A stretch of DNA of 64,000 nt from Paenibacillus chitinolyticus NBRC 15660 (GTDB taxonomy: Bacteria; Bacillota; Bacilli; Paenibacillales; NBRC-103111), in assembly GCF_000739915.1 (NCBI RefSeq), contig NZ_BBJT01000017.1:1-64000 (forward strand), in the 5' to 3' direction. Made by a program: the position numbers and the translations under genes. How positions within the stretch are numbered: the first letter of the stretch is position 1; the number at the start of each line of letters is the position of its first letter. The notes below the pieces were generated by a model. It was not told the origin of the DNA. It worked only from the letters and a program-made list of their open reading frames with translations, and searched no databases. Below are positions 8,439 to 15,720 of this stretch, one piece after another.

Positions 8439-8863
8439 CGGTTTACGGCCCTAATCATTTCCGCGTAAAAGAAAAATCGACAATCGAAGAAACAATTCCG
8501 CTGATGGAATGGAACGAAAACGAACCGCCGGGATATCCCGGCGGTTTTTTTGTATGCGCGAATCGGAAGTTTCCGCCTGTGCGGTCACAGGCAATACATG
8601 ACAGCGATCTTGCCGGAGGATTGAATGAAGAAGGTGTCTGAAAGGGTTCCTTCCAGGCCCATGTTCCTATGAAACCGCTGGAAGAAGAAGGACTTTTTAG
8701 GCGAAAAAAAGCACAAAAAGTCATGTAAACGCTTCCTATTAAGCGCTTTCAAGAGATTTATTAAGAAAAGCTAGTGTTTTTTGAAAAAAAGGGAGGATTT
8801 TCGGCGTTTTTTGTCGTAAAATTATTTTTACACCGAAAAATTGATATTGTGGGAGTGGACCTC
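8439..8863. other. Gene-poor gap between the GH4 gene and the acetyltransferase gene
   Basis: It contains the operon terminator (8524-8551), a small hairpin (CCTGTG-CGGT-CACAGG, 8576-8591), a 15-codon ORF at 8625-8672 with a good Shine-Dalgarno (GGAGG) and a short hairpin downstream, and two CG-centred motifs, TGTAAACGCTTCCT (8724-8737) and ATTAAGCGCTTTCA (8738-8751). Nothing else coding was seen. Confidence 0.5.
8524..8551 (+). terminator. Terminator of the sugar operon
   Basis: A perfect 20-base palindrome (8525-8544, GC-rich) followed by seven T residues, 85 bases after the GH4 stop. Confidence 0.93.
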
Positions 8864-9295
8864 ATGCGTGTTCGTTCTTTTCGATTGTCTGATTACAGCC
8901 TGATCTCCGGTTTGCTACAGGAAGCGCTAAGCGATCCTTGTTACAAGGAAACGATGCAGGCGTTTGCCAAGCAGTTGTCGTGGGACGGCGAATTAGTGTT
9001 GGTTGCGGAAGAGCAGGATGAGCTGGTTGGTATGGTAATCGGAACCATTGATGACAACAAAGGCTACTATTACCGTCTGGCAGTTGCACCCGGGCATCGC
9101 CGCAAGGGAATCGGCAAGGCTTTGATTGAAGGAATGAAGCAGCGTTTTATGCAGCGCAAGGTTAAACGCATTCTAGTCACAGTCGATCATCACAATGAAT
9201 TGGTGCTGCCTGTTTACGAGTCGGCGGGATACAATCACTCCGATTTTACGAGAACGGCAAACCGGCTCAGCATTGTAAAGAAAGCAAGCATGTAG
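8864..9295 (+). CDS. GNAT-family N-acetyltransferase
   Basis: Transfers an acetyl group from acetyl-CoA to an unknown amine. The 143-residue protein matches a single GNAT domain: the acetyl-CoA loop VAPGHRRKGIGKALIEGM (about residues 77-94) is clear, followed by a KRILVTVDHHNELVLPVYESAGY strand-helix block. The start at 8864 (MRVRSFRLSDY) is chosen because GGGAGTGG lies just upstream and the family starts at the first beta strand; the frame is open further upstream to 8774 with a Lys/Phe-rich stretch that looks untranslated. It appears to stand alone, with two CG-centred operator-like motifs about 120 bases upstream. The substrate is unknown. Confidence 0.85.
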   Translation: MRVRSFRLSDYSLISGLLQEALSDPCYKETMQAFAKQLSWDGELVLVAEEQDELVGMVIGTIDDNKGYYYRLAVAPGHRRKGIGKALIEGMKQRFMQRKVKRILVTVDHHNELVLPVYESAGYNHSDFTRTANRLSIVKKASM

Positions 9296-9308
9296 GGGTC
9301 AATTATAG

Positions 9309-9429
9309 TATAATGAAGGCATATCTTTTTGTCGCTGGCGGACAGGCTCCGCTCCCGGGAGGAAGGTATGCTTTTATTGTAACCACTTCTTTTATGCCGG
9401 GAAGAACGGGCTCCGTAGGGAGCTTTTTT
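9309..9429 (+). ncRNA. Structured leader or small RNA ending in a terminator, upstream of the DUF402 gene
   Basis: A TATAAT (9309-9314; no convincing -35) is followed by a region able to fold. A stem of about 9 bp is formed by 9319-9327 and 9363-9371 (one G-U pair), with an inner self-complementary CTCCCGGGAG (9352-9361). A terminator-like hairpin GCTCC-GTAG-GGAGC plus TTTTTT follows (9410-9429). The segment GCTCCC at 9351-9356 can also pair with GGGAGC at 9418-9423, which would break the terminator. No known riboswitch family was recognised. Confidence 0.45.
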
Positions 9430-9575
9430 AGTCGCTGCGTATTTGTTTTTCTACGCGGGTTCCGGTCATTTCGTTTCAACCTGATCGAATTTCGAATGAA
9501 CCGACAATAACAATGAAGTCATGAGCATAAGCTGCATTAGCCGGATGAGACGGTCTATATAGAGGGGCAATTTTA

Positions 9576-10127
9576 ATGGAATCTTTCGAGCATTTTGTCA
9601 TTAAGAGCTTTAAGCACGACGGTCATCTGCACCGGATGTGGCTGGAGAACTGGAAAGTGCCCCAGCACGAGCTCCATCCCGAACATCAGAGAGAAAACAT
9701 GAACGTGTTTATCAACAACCAGACGAAAATCCAGGAAGCGGACGGGAAGGAATGGACAAGCCGGATTCCGGGTGTCTCTTTTTTTATACCGGGGGAATGG
9801 TACAATATCGTCGCTCTTCTCGAAGAGGGGGGCGTGCGCTACTACTGCAACGTAGCCTCTCCGTTTTACCGGGCGGGCAACGTCATTACCTACATTGACT
9901 ACGATCTGGATGTGATCCGGATGGCCGGAGGCGACGTTCATGTCGTGGACCGGGAGGAATACGAGCATCATAAGGCGCTGTACCGGTATACCCCGCTGGT
10001 CGAGTCGAAAGTAAAGGCGGGGCTGGACGCCCTGGTGAAGCGAATCGGCAAACAGGACGCCCCCTTCGGGGACGAAAGCGTCCGCCGATACTATGAGCTG
10101 TGGAAGGACAGGGAAACGGAGGCGTGA
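9576..10127 (+). CDS. DUF402 protein, nucleoside tri-/diphosphatase (Ntdp/YgaC-like)
   Basis: A 183-residue cytoplasmic protein of the DUF402 fold. Homologues in Staphylococcus (Ntdp) and Bacillus (YgaC) hydrolyse nucleoside tri- and diphosphates with divalent metals. Characteristic stretches are the basic start FVIKSFKHDGHLHRMW, the barrel strand PGVSFFIPGEWYNIVALLEEGGVRYYCNVASPF, and the metal-site region YIDYDLDVI (about residues 107-115) followed by DREEYEHHK. The ATG follows GAGGGGCAATTTTA. The next gene (signal peptidase) starts one base after its stop, so both are probably co-transcribed, possibly under the leader at 9309-9429. Assignment to the family is firm; the exact substrate is inferred from relatives. 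Confidence 0.85.
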   Translation: MESFEHFVIKSFKHDGHLHRMWLENWKVPQHELHPEHQRENMNVFINNQTKIQEADGKEWTSRIPGVSFFIPGEWYNIVALLEEGGVRYYCNVASPFYRAGNVITYIDYDLDVIRMAGGDVHVVDREEYEHHKALYRYTPLVESKVKAGLDALVKRIGKQDAPFGDESVRRYYELWKDRETEA

Positions 10128-10128
10128 G

Positions 10129-10737
10129 GTGACGGATTCCGGGCGGGAACCCCGGTCGTCTTCCGTACCCGCACCGGAGACGGGCGGAGTGGAGGGAGGC
10201 GGCCGCATTTCCGGGAGAAGAAACTGGAGCAGGCTGGGGACATTCGTTGTAATTATATTGGCTGCTGCCGTTATTCAGCGGTACGGATTCAACATTTCCG
10301 CCGTCCGCGGAATATCGATGGAGCCGACCCTGCATGAAGGGCAGCGGCTTTTTGTGAATAAAACGGCAGCTTGGACCGGGAGTTTCAGCCGGGGAGACGT
10401 CGTAGTCCTGAAAGAGCCGGATGGGACGGGTACGGAGAAGATTCACCCCTATCTGGTCAAAAGAATCGTGGCTGCGGCCGGTGACCGGGTTGAAATTACG
10501 GACGGGCGGGTATTTGTAAACGGGGAGGAACTGAAGGAGCCCTATACGGACGAAAGGATCGAGGACGGCGATTACGGTCCTTTTACCGTAGGAAAAGGTT
10601 ACTGCTTCGTCATGGGCGATAACCGGCGCGCCGGAGCGAGTCTGGACAGCCGGAGTTTCGGTCCGATAGCCGTTAGATCGCTGGTCGGACGGGCAGAATG
10701 GATAGTATGGCCGCCAGACGCTCTGAAAGGTCTCTAG
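10129..10737 (+). CDS. lepB: Type I signal peptidase
   Basis: Cleaves signal peptides from exported proteins at the outer face of the membrane. The 202-residue protein has an N-terminal Gly/Arg/Ser-rich cytoplasmic tail, a single membrane segment (FVVIILAAAVIQRYGF, about residues 39-54), the serine nucleophile in GISMEPTL, the general-base lysine in LVKRIVAAAGD, and the late MGDNRRAGASLDSRSFG box. The Ser-Lys dyad is complete. The GTG at 10129 is preferred to an ATG at 10093 because GGAGG lies 6 bases upstream and the earlier start would run far into the DUF402 gene. The start is one base after the preceding stop, suggesting coupling. Confidence 0.92.
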   Translation: MTDSGREPRSSSVPAPETGGVEGGGRISGRRNWSRLGTFVVIILAAAVIQRYGFNISAVRGISMEPTLHEGQRLFVNKTAAWTGSFSRGDVVVLKEPDGTGTEKIHPYLVKRIVAAAGDRVEITDGRVFVNGEELKEPYTDERIEDGDYGPFTVGKGYCFVMGDNRRAGASLDSRSFGPIAVRSLVGRAEWIVWPPDALKGL

Positions 10738-10884
10738 GGAGGCTTTGAGGTCACGAATAAGCTGAGAGAAGCAGCCGGCATTTAAAGGGCGCATGCGCAG
10801 GAAGAAAGGCCCTTGATACACTGTCCGTCGGCAGGGCTGACTGGGACGGTTCAACTCAAGATCATACGGAAGGAGGGATAGGGC

Positions 10885-12132
10885 ATGCGGATAACACTTG
10901 CGGATGCTTCCGAAAGAGACCTGCTCCTGCTGAAGCAGGAAATCATCCAGGCGGCGCCGTCGCTCGGAATCGATAAGATCGGATTCGCTTCCGCGGAGCC
11001 TTTTCACGAGTTGAAGGATATTCTTCTTCGGCATCGTGAGAAGGGTTACGAATCCGGTTTCGAAGAACCGGATATCGACAAGCGCGTCCATCCGGACCGC
11101 AGCTTCGAAGGAGTCAAATCCATCCTTGCTATCGCGGTCGCCTATCCCTCCAAGCTGGTAAACCCGCCCCGCTCTGAGGCGGGAGCTTACCGGGGGATAC
11201 TCGCCCGAGCCGCCTGGGGCGACGATTACCACCTGGTTCTGCGGGAACGACTGAAGCGGCTGGGCGCATTTCTGGAGGAACGCGTCGAAGGGGTCCGGTT
11301 TATGGACATGGTCGACACGGGCGCACTCGTGGACCGCGCTGTGGCCGAGCGTGCGGGCATCGGCTGGATCGGCAAAAACTGCGCCGTCATAACCCCCGAG
11401 TGGGGTTCTTGGGTTTACCTCGGCGAATTGCTTACAAATCTTCCTTTCCCCGCCGATACTCCTATTATGGACCAGTGCGGGGAATGCCGGATCTGCATCG
11501 ACGCCTGCCCGACGGGAGCTCTTGTCGGGCCCGGGCAGCTGAACTCCAGCCGGTGCATCTCCTTCGTGACACAAACGAAGGGAATGATTCCGGACGAGTT
11601 CAAGGAGAAGATCGGGAACCGGCTGTACGGATGCGATACGTGCCAGATCGTCTGCCCGGTGAACAAGGGCAAGAACTGGACGCACCACGAGGATCTCCAG
11701 CCGGATCACGAGGTCGTGAAGCCGCTGCTGATTCCGCTGCTCACCATGGGCAACCGGGAATTCAAGGAGCGCTTCGGAAGAAGCTCCGCAGCCTGGAGAG
11801 GGCGCAAGCCCATCCAGCGCAATGCGGTGCTCGCGCTGGGCAATTTCAAGGACCGGTCGGCCGTACCGGTGCTCGCTTCCCTGCTCAAGGACGATCCGCG
11901 TCCGGAGCTTCGGGCCACGGCGGCCTGGTCGCTCGGCAAGATCGGAGGCGAGGCGGCGCTGGAAGCCGTGCTTCGGGCGCAGCGCAGCGAACGCGACGAA
12001 GCGGTGCTCGCCGAGCTGGACAATGCGGCGCGGAAGCTCGGCGGGCTTACGCCAAGCGGCGGCGATGCGGCCGCGGTAGAAGCCGGCGGACCGCAGGCGG
12101 ACGGCGCCGGAGCGGCACCGGCTGCGGAGTAG
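10885..12132 (+). CDS. queG: Epoxyqueuosine reductase QueG
   Basis: Last step of queuosine tRNA modification: reduces epoxyqueuosine to queuosine using cobalamin and two [4Fe-4S] clusters. The 415-residue protein carries the cobalamin-binding N-terminal region, the GIGWIGKN motif (about residues 158-165), two cysteine sets (CGECRICIDACP at 198-209, and C250/C253/C257 in CDTCQIVCP), and C-terminal HEAT-like repeats (about 295-385) that bind tRNA. The final 35 residues are a Gly/Ala-rich tail beyond the usual family end. The ATG follows AAGGAGGGATAGGGC. The 147-base gap before it shows no obvious cobalamin riboswitch (no GCCACTG box). Confidence 0.95.
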   Translation: MRITLADASERDLLLLKQEIIQAAPSLGIDKIGFASAEPFHELKDILLRHREKGYESGFEEPDIDKRVHPDRSFEGVKSILAIAVAYPSKLVNPPRSEAGAYRGILARAAWGDDYHLVLRERLKRLGAFLEERVEGVRFMDMVDTGALVDRAVAERAGIGWIGKNCAVITPEWGSWVYLGELLTNLPFPADTPIMDQCGECRICIDACPTGALVGPGQLNSSRCISFVTQTKGMIPDEFKEKIGNRLYGCDTCQIVCPVNKGKNWTHHEDLQPDHEVVKPLLIPLLTMGNREFKERFGRSSAAWRGRKPIQRNAVLALGNFKDRSAVPVLASLLKDDPRPELRATAAWSLGKIGGEAALEAVLRAQRSERDEAVLAELDNAARKLGGLTPSGGDAAAVEAGGPQADGAGAAPAAE

Positions 12133-12205
12133 CCGCTGTGCGTTAAGCCCGGGGCGTGCTGCCGGAAGTGCCGGCAGCCAACTACCAGAAGCGGAGGGAT
12201 GCTTG

Positions 12206-12805
12206 ATGGACGACAGCGGCAGAGGAACGGTCGCGACGACAGGGGAACCTGTTCTTATAGAAACCGATACGCTGGATGATTCTCCAATCGGCCCTTTGCT
12301 TCTCGCCAGGACGGAGAGAGGACTCTGCGCGATCGAATTCGGGAACGGGCCGGAAGCGGTCCGCAAGCTGGAACATTGGACGGACCGCTGGATTCCGGGC
12401 GGCACCGTTGTTCCGAGTCCCGCAGGACTCCGGGAAATCAGAGAACAGCTTGAAGAGTATTTCAGCGGACAGAGACGTTCGTTCGACCTTGCTTTCGATC
12501 TGCGGGGGACGGAGTTTCAGCTCAGGGTATGGAAGGCGCTGCTGTCCGTTCCGTACGGAGCTACCGCTTCTTATAAAGATATCGCCGCCGCCATCGGATC
12601 GCCTCAGGCGGTCAGGGCGGTCGGCGGGGCCAATAACCGCAATCCGGTCCCGATCGTCATTCCGTGCCACCGCATTATAGGCGCAGGCGGGCAGCTGGTA
12701 GGATACGGGGGCGGACTTTCCGTCAAGACGGCCCTGCTTGAGCTGGAGGGCTGGTCGCCGGCGGATGTCCGGCATACATCGAAGAATCGGGAGTGGAAAG
12801 CATGA
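12206..12805 (+). CDS. ogt: Methylated-DNA--protein-cysteine methyltransferase
   Basis: Suicide repair enzyme that transfers methyl or alkyl groups from O6-guanine to its own cysteine. The 199-residue protein has the family N-domain, the winged-helix DNA-binding segment (FQLRVWKALLSVPYGATASYKDIA) and the active-site PCHR box in IVIPCHRIIG, followed by GYGGGLSVKTALLELEG. The ATG at 12206 has GGAGGG 7 bases upstream; a TTG one codon earlier is less likely. Its TGA overlaps the ATG of the HD-GYP gene (ATGA), so the two are translationally coupled. No Ada-type regulatory domain is present. Confidence 0.95.
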   Translation: MDDSGRGTVATTGEPVLIETDTLDDSPIGPLLLARTERGLCAIEFGNGPEAVRKLEHWTDRWIPGGTVVPSPAGLREIREQLEEYFSGQRRSFDLAFDLRGTEFQLRVWKALLSVPYGATASYKDIAAAIGSPQAVRAVGGANNRNPVPIVIPCHRIIGAGGQLVGYGGGLSVKTALLELEGWSPADVRHTSKNREWKA

Positions 12806-13833
12806 AATATGTTCCTATTGATTCCATAGAACCGGGACAATATCTGGGAAAGACGATCTTTACGGCGTCCGGGGCGGTTATGCTGGCCGAGGGGGTTCAG
12901 CTTACCGTTTATATGATTAATACGCTGAGGCGCATCGGGGTTTCCATGCTTTATATCCAAGATCAGGAGACGAGCGACATCGAAATTCCCGAAGTCGTCA
13001 GCGAGGAAACGAAGCGGATCGTCATCCGGCAGATGCTGGACACCTTCGATTCCATCCGGTCCGGTAAAGATTTCAATACACGCCACATGAGCAAAAACGT
13101 GGATACGCTGCTGGACGAAATTTTAAAAAACAAGGACGTTCTGATCCAGTTGACGGATATCCGTACGAAAGACAATGACATGTATCTGCATGCCCTCAAC
13201 GTCTGCATGATTTCCACATTGATCGGGATCAATATGAATCTGAATCCCCAGCAGTTGAAAGAGCTGGCTATAGGGGCGCTGCTTCACGACGTAGGCAAGC
13301 TCGACGCGATTACGGACGACGAATCCAAGGACGATCGGCTTCATCATACGTGGAGAGGCTTCGAGGCGCTTAAAGCCAAGCGGGAATACAGCCTGCTCAT
13401 CGCGCATGTCGCGTTCCAGCACCACGAAACGCCCGACGGGCTCGGCGAGCCGCGCAGACTCCTGGGCGAGCAGATTCATCTGTACGCGAAGATTGTCAGT
13501 GCGGCCAATACCTACGACAATCTGCTTCAAGGCAGCGGTCTGAACGCGGGGCTGCTTCCCCATGTGGCGATCGAGCATATGATGGCTATGGCGGGCACGA
13601 AGCTGGACAGGGACATCCTGATTCACTTCCTGCGCACCGTATCGGTCTATCCGACGGGGATTTCCGTTCGTCTGTCCACCCGCGAAACGGGTGTCGTGGT
13701 CGGCCAGCACCGGGGCCTGCCGGGCCGTCCGGTGGTCCGTATCATCAAACAGGACGGCGGCAAAGAGTACGATGTGAAGGAAATGGATCTGGCGAAACAC
13801 ACGACGCTTTTTATCGAACACGTGTTGGCCTGA
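12802..13833 (+). CDS. HD-GYP-type phosphohydrolase domain protein
   Basis: A 343-residue cytoplasmic protein. The first 120 residues contain a conserved N-terminal domain (IEPGQYLGKTIF, AEGVQLT) often attached to HD-GYP domains; the HD domain shows LHDVGK and HHTWRGFEAL. The position that normally reads DGxGYP reads DGLGEP, so the tyrosine of the GYP signature is replaced. Such proteins usually hydrolyse cyclic di-GMP or related nucleotides, but the altered motif makes activity and substrate uncertain. The start (ATG overlapping the ogt stop, ATGA) is preferred over a GTG at 12793 because GGGAGTGG precedes it. Confidence 0.85.
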   Translation: MKYVPIDSIEPGQYLGKTIFTASGAVMLAEGVQLTVYMINTLRRIGVSMLYIQDQETSDIEIPEVVSEETKRIVIRQMLDTFDSIRSGKDFNTRHMSKNVDTLLDEILKNKDVLIQLTDIRTKDNDMYLHALNVCMISTLIGINMNLNPQQLKELAIGALLHDVGKLDAITDDESKDDRLHHTWRGFEALKAKREYSLLIAHVAFQHHETPDGLGEPRRLLGEQIHLYAKIVSAANTYDNLLQGSGLNAGLLPHVAIEHMMAMAGTKLDRDILIHFLRTVSVYPTGISVRLSTRETGVVVGQHRGLPGRPVVRIIKQDGGKEYDVKEMDLAKHTTLFIEHVLA

Positions 13834-13911
13834 GAAGCTTGGATTTTCGGCTTTATAATGCTATGATGAGTTTGACTGAAAACAATCTTTGAACGCAGGG
13901 GGAAAAGCAGG

Positions 13912-14154
13912 ATGTGGCAAATTATCATTCCGATTCTGACCTTGATCGGGGGACTGGTCGGAGGCTTTTTTATCGGGGTGTTCTATCTCCGTAAGCAGCT
14001 CGAATCGATGCAGAACAATCCGGAAATGATCCAGAAGATGGCTAAGCAGATGGGCTACAACATGAACAAGCAGCAGATGAACAAAGTGCAGACCATGATG
14101 AAGAACCAGAACCTGACCAACAAAAAGCCGAATAAAAATGCAAGATCCAAATAA
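13912..14154 (+). CDS. yneF: YneF-family (UPF0154) small membrane protein
   Basis: An 80-residue protein with one N-terminal membrane segment (IIIPILTLIGGLVGGFFIGVFYL, residues 4-26) followed by a basic helix and the family signature NPEMIQKMAKQMGYNMNKQQMNKV. UPF0154 proteins occur throughout Bacillota; their function is unknown. The ATG follows a GGGGGAAAAGCAGG site. The C-terminus (NKKPNKNARSK) is strongly basic. It lies 78 bases after the HD-GYP gene on the same strand. Confidence 0.9.
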   Translation: MWQIIIPILTLIGGLVGGFFIGVFYLRKQLESMQNNPEMIQKMAKQMGYNMNKQQMNKVQTMMKNQNLTNKKPNKNARSK

Positions 14155-14166
14155 AAAATCCGCATG

Positions 14167-14208
14167 AAAGCGGCCGGGAATCCTGTTTCACAGGTTGCTC
14201 GGCCCTTT
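14167..14208 (+). terminator. Possible imperfect terminator after yneF
   Basis: An imperfect hairpin with arms AAAGCGGCCGGGAATCCTG and CAGGTTGCTCGGCCCTTT and a 5-base loop. The T run after it is short (CTTTGAG), so it is a weak candidate. Confidence 0.35.
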
Positions 14209-14247
14209 GAGTAGAACGGACCAGTATTATCCAGAGGTGGTTGGCTT

Positions 14248-14856
14248 ATGCCCAGCAACAAAGACAAGATTATCGCTGCTGCCATGGAACTTTTTCACGA
14301 GCAAGGCTTTCAGGCTACGGGCCTGGAAGAAATTCTCTCCCGGTGCGGCGTGGTGAAAAGCAACTTTTATTACCATTTTAAGAGTAAGGAAGAGCTCGGC
14401 CGGCAAGTCATTCAGCAGAAGATTGCGCTGATGGAGGAGCAGATATTCGGGCCGTCGCTGGGCAACCGTACGCTCGGGCCGAAAGAGAGGCTGGGACGGC
14501 TGTTCCGCCTCATGCAAGTCTCGGCGGAAGAGCATGATTGCCGCAGGGGATGCTACATCGGCAACCTGGTTGTTGAATTGGGGGACCGGTACGAAGAACT
14601 GCGCCGCTTGCTGGTGAATTTTCTCGAAGACATAGAGCATAGAATCGAAGCCTGCCTGCAGGAAGGGGCAGCTAATCAAGAGATCAACCTTCATGGCATG
14701 AAAGCCAGGGAAACGGCCGTTGCGCTGACCGCACTGCTGCAGGGCGGGATGCTTCTCGGCAAAGCGCACCGCAGCAGTTTCGCGCTGCAGTACGGCGGCA
14801 AGCTGGTAAAACATATCATAGGGAACGGATGGGAAGGAGAGCAACATGCCGGCTAA
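14248..14856 (+). CDS. TetR-family transcriptional regulator
   Basis: A 202-residue one-component regulator. The N-terminal helix-turn-helix is clear ([44 protein letters not shown], residues 6-50), followed by an all-helical ligand domain with [13 protein letters not shown] (about residues 93-105), a segment seen in AcrR/NemR-like regulators where a Cys or ligand pocket can sense electrophiles. Start ATG follows AGAGGTGG. Its last 11 bases overlap the start of folE, so both are translated from one message. Regulation of folE by it is possible but only inferred from the overlap. Confidence 0.9.
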   Translation: MPSNKDKIIAAAMELFHEQGFQATGLEEILSRCGVVKSNFYYHFKSKEELGRQVIQQKIALMEEQIFGPSLGNRTLGPKERLGRLFRLMQVSAEEHDCRRGCYIGNLVVELGDRYEELRRLLVNFLEDIEHRIEACLQEGAANQEINLHGMKARETAVALTALLQGGMLLGKAHRSSFALQYGGKLVKHIIGNGWEGEQHAG

Positions 14857-15433
14857 AGAATACAAAAACACGAAGGTCGCGGATAACCGTGAAGAGATTG
14901 AAGGGCATATCCGGGAAATACTTCGCCTGATCGGCGAGAACCCGGAACGCGAGGGGCTGCTGGATACTCCGGCGCGCGTAGCCCGTATGTATGAGGAAAT
15001 TTTCGCCGGATATGAGGCGGATTTTCACGACGTACTCGGTGTAACCTTCGATGAGCAGCACGAAGAACTCGTCATCATCAAGGACATCGTCTATTACAGC
15101 CAGTGCGAGCATCATATGGCGCCGTTCTTCGGCAAAATCCACGTGGGCTACATTCCGAGCGGCAAAATCGCGGGCTTAAGCAAATTCGCCCGTTTGGTGG
15201 AAGCCATCACCCGCAAATTGCAGGTGCAGGAGCGGATCACTTCCCAGATCGCCAACACGCTGGACGAGGTGCTGGAACCGCACGGCGTCATGGTCGTCGT
15301 AGAAGGCGAGCATCTGTGCATGTGCTCCCGCGGCGTGAAGAAGCCCGGCAGCAAAACCGTCACGTCGGCCGTACGCGGCTCGTTCCGGACGGATTCCGCT
15401 TTGCGTGCGGAGTTTTTGTCGCTGATTAAGTAA
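14846..15433 (+). CDS. folE: GTP cyclohydrolase I (FolE)
   Basis: Converts GTP to dihydroneopterin triphosphate, the first step of tetrahydrofolate synthesis (and a queuosine precursor route; queG lies 3 kb upstream). The 195-residue protein has the zinc and substrate residues in [18 protein letters not shown] (Cys and two His) and the late [12 protein letters not shown] block with the second zinc cysteine. This is the zinc-dependent type IA enzyme. The ATG lies inside the end of the TetR gene with GGGAAGGAGAGCAAC upstream. A strong terminator follows at 15519. Confidence 0.96.
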   Translation: MPAKEYKNTKVADNREEIEGHIREILRLIGENPEREGLLDTPARVARMYEEIFAGYEADFHDVLGVTFDEQHEELVIIKDIVYYSQCEHHMAPFFGKIHVGYIPSGKIAGLSKFARLVEAITRKLQVQERITSQIANTLDEVLEPHGVMVVVEGEHLCMCSRGVKKPGSKTVTSAVRGSFRTDSALRAEFLSLIK

Positions 15434-15518
15434 ATTCGGAGCACAACCTATCGGGAAATTAGAAGGATAGCGATCTACGGAACCCGAGATCCAAACCAAC
15501 TGCAACGAAATCAAAGTG

Positions 15519-15548
15519 AAAGACAGCCATAAAGGCTGTCTTTTTTTT
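15519..15548 (+). terminator. Terminator of tetR-folE
   Basis: A 10-bp stem (AAAGACAGCC / GGCTGTCTTT) with a 5-base loop followed by a run of T up to 15548. Confidence 0.93.
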
Positions 15549-15623
15549 GTGCCTACATAAACAAAATACAACTAAAAACAACAAAATAAAATTAAACACA
15601 CAATCTTTACTTGTATTTAATCG

Positions 15624-15640
15624 TGAGTTTACAAAACTCA
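15624..15640. promoter_or_regulatory. Perfect inverted repeat upstream of the AEP gene cluster
   Basis: TGAGTTT-ACA-AAACTCA: two 7-base arms in exact inverted repeat, 80 bases before the binding-protein start, in an AT-rich promoter region. It is a candidate operator for the DeoR-family regulator encoded at 23318-24103. Confidence 0.45.
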
Positions 15641-15720
15641 TTTACCATAAGAACTGTAAGAAAAACGAATTCAATTGCAGCTTATTTCATTTTACAAATT
15701 CGAGAGGATGAACGACGGTC

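Noticed and set aside
9313-9510. A 65-codon ORF inside the structured leader region
   Set aside because: It overlaps the terminator hairpin, lacks a Shine-Dalgarno and has a composition unlike the neighbours.
10738-10884. Cobalamin riboswitch before queG
   Set aside because: QueG uses cobalamin, so I looked for a GCCACTG B12 box and the usual core; neither is present.
9886-12405. An 839-codon open frame on the minus strand across lepB, queG and ogt
   Set aside because: It spans three genes with firm matches on the other strand; the translation is Arg/Pro-rich and has no ribosome binding site.
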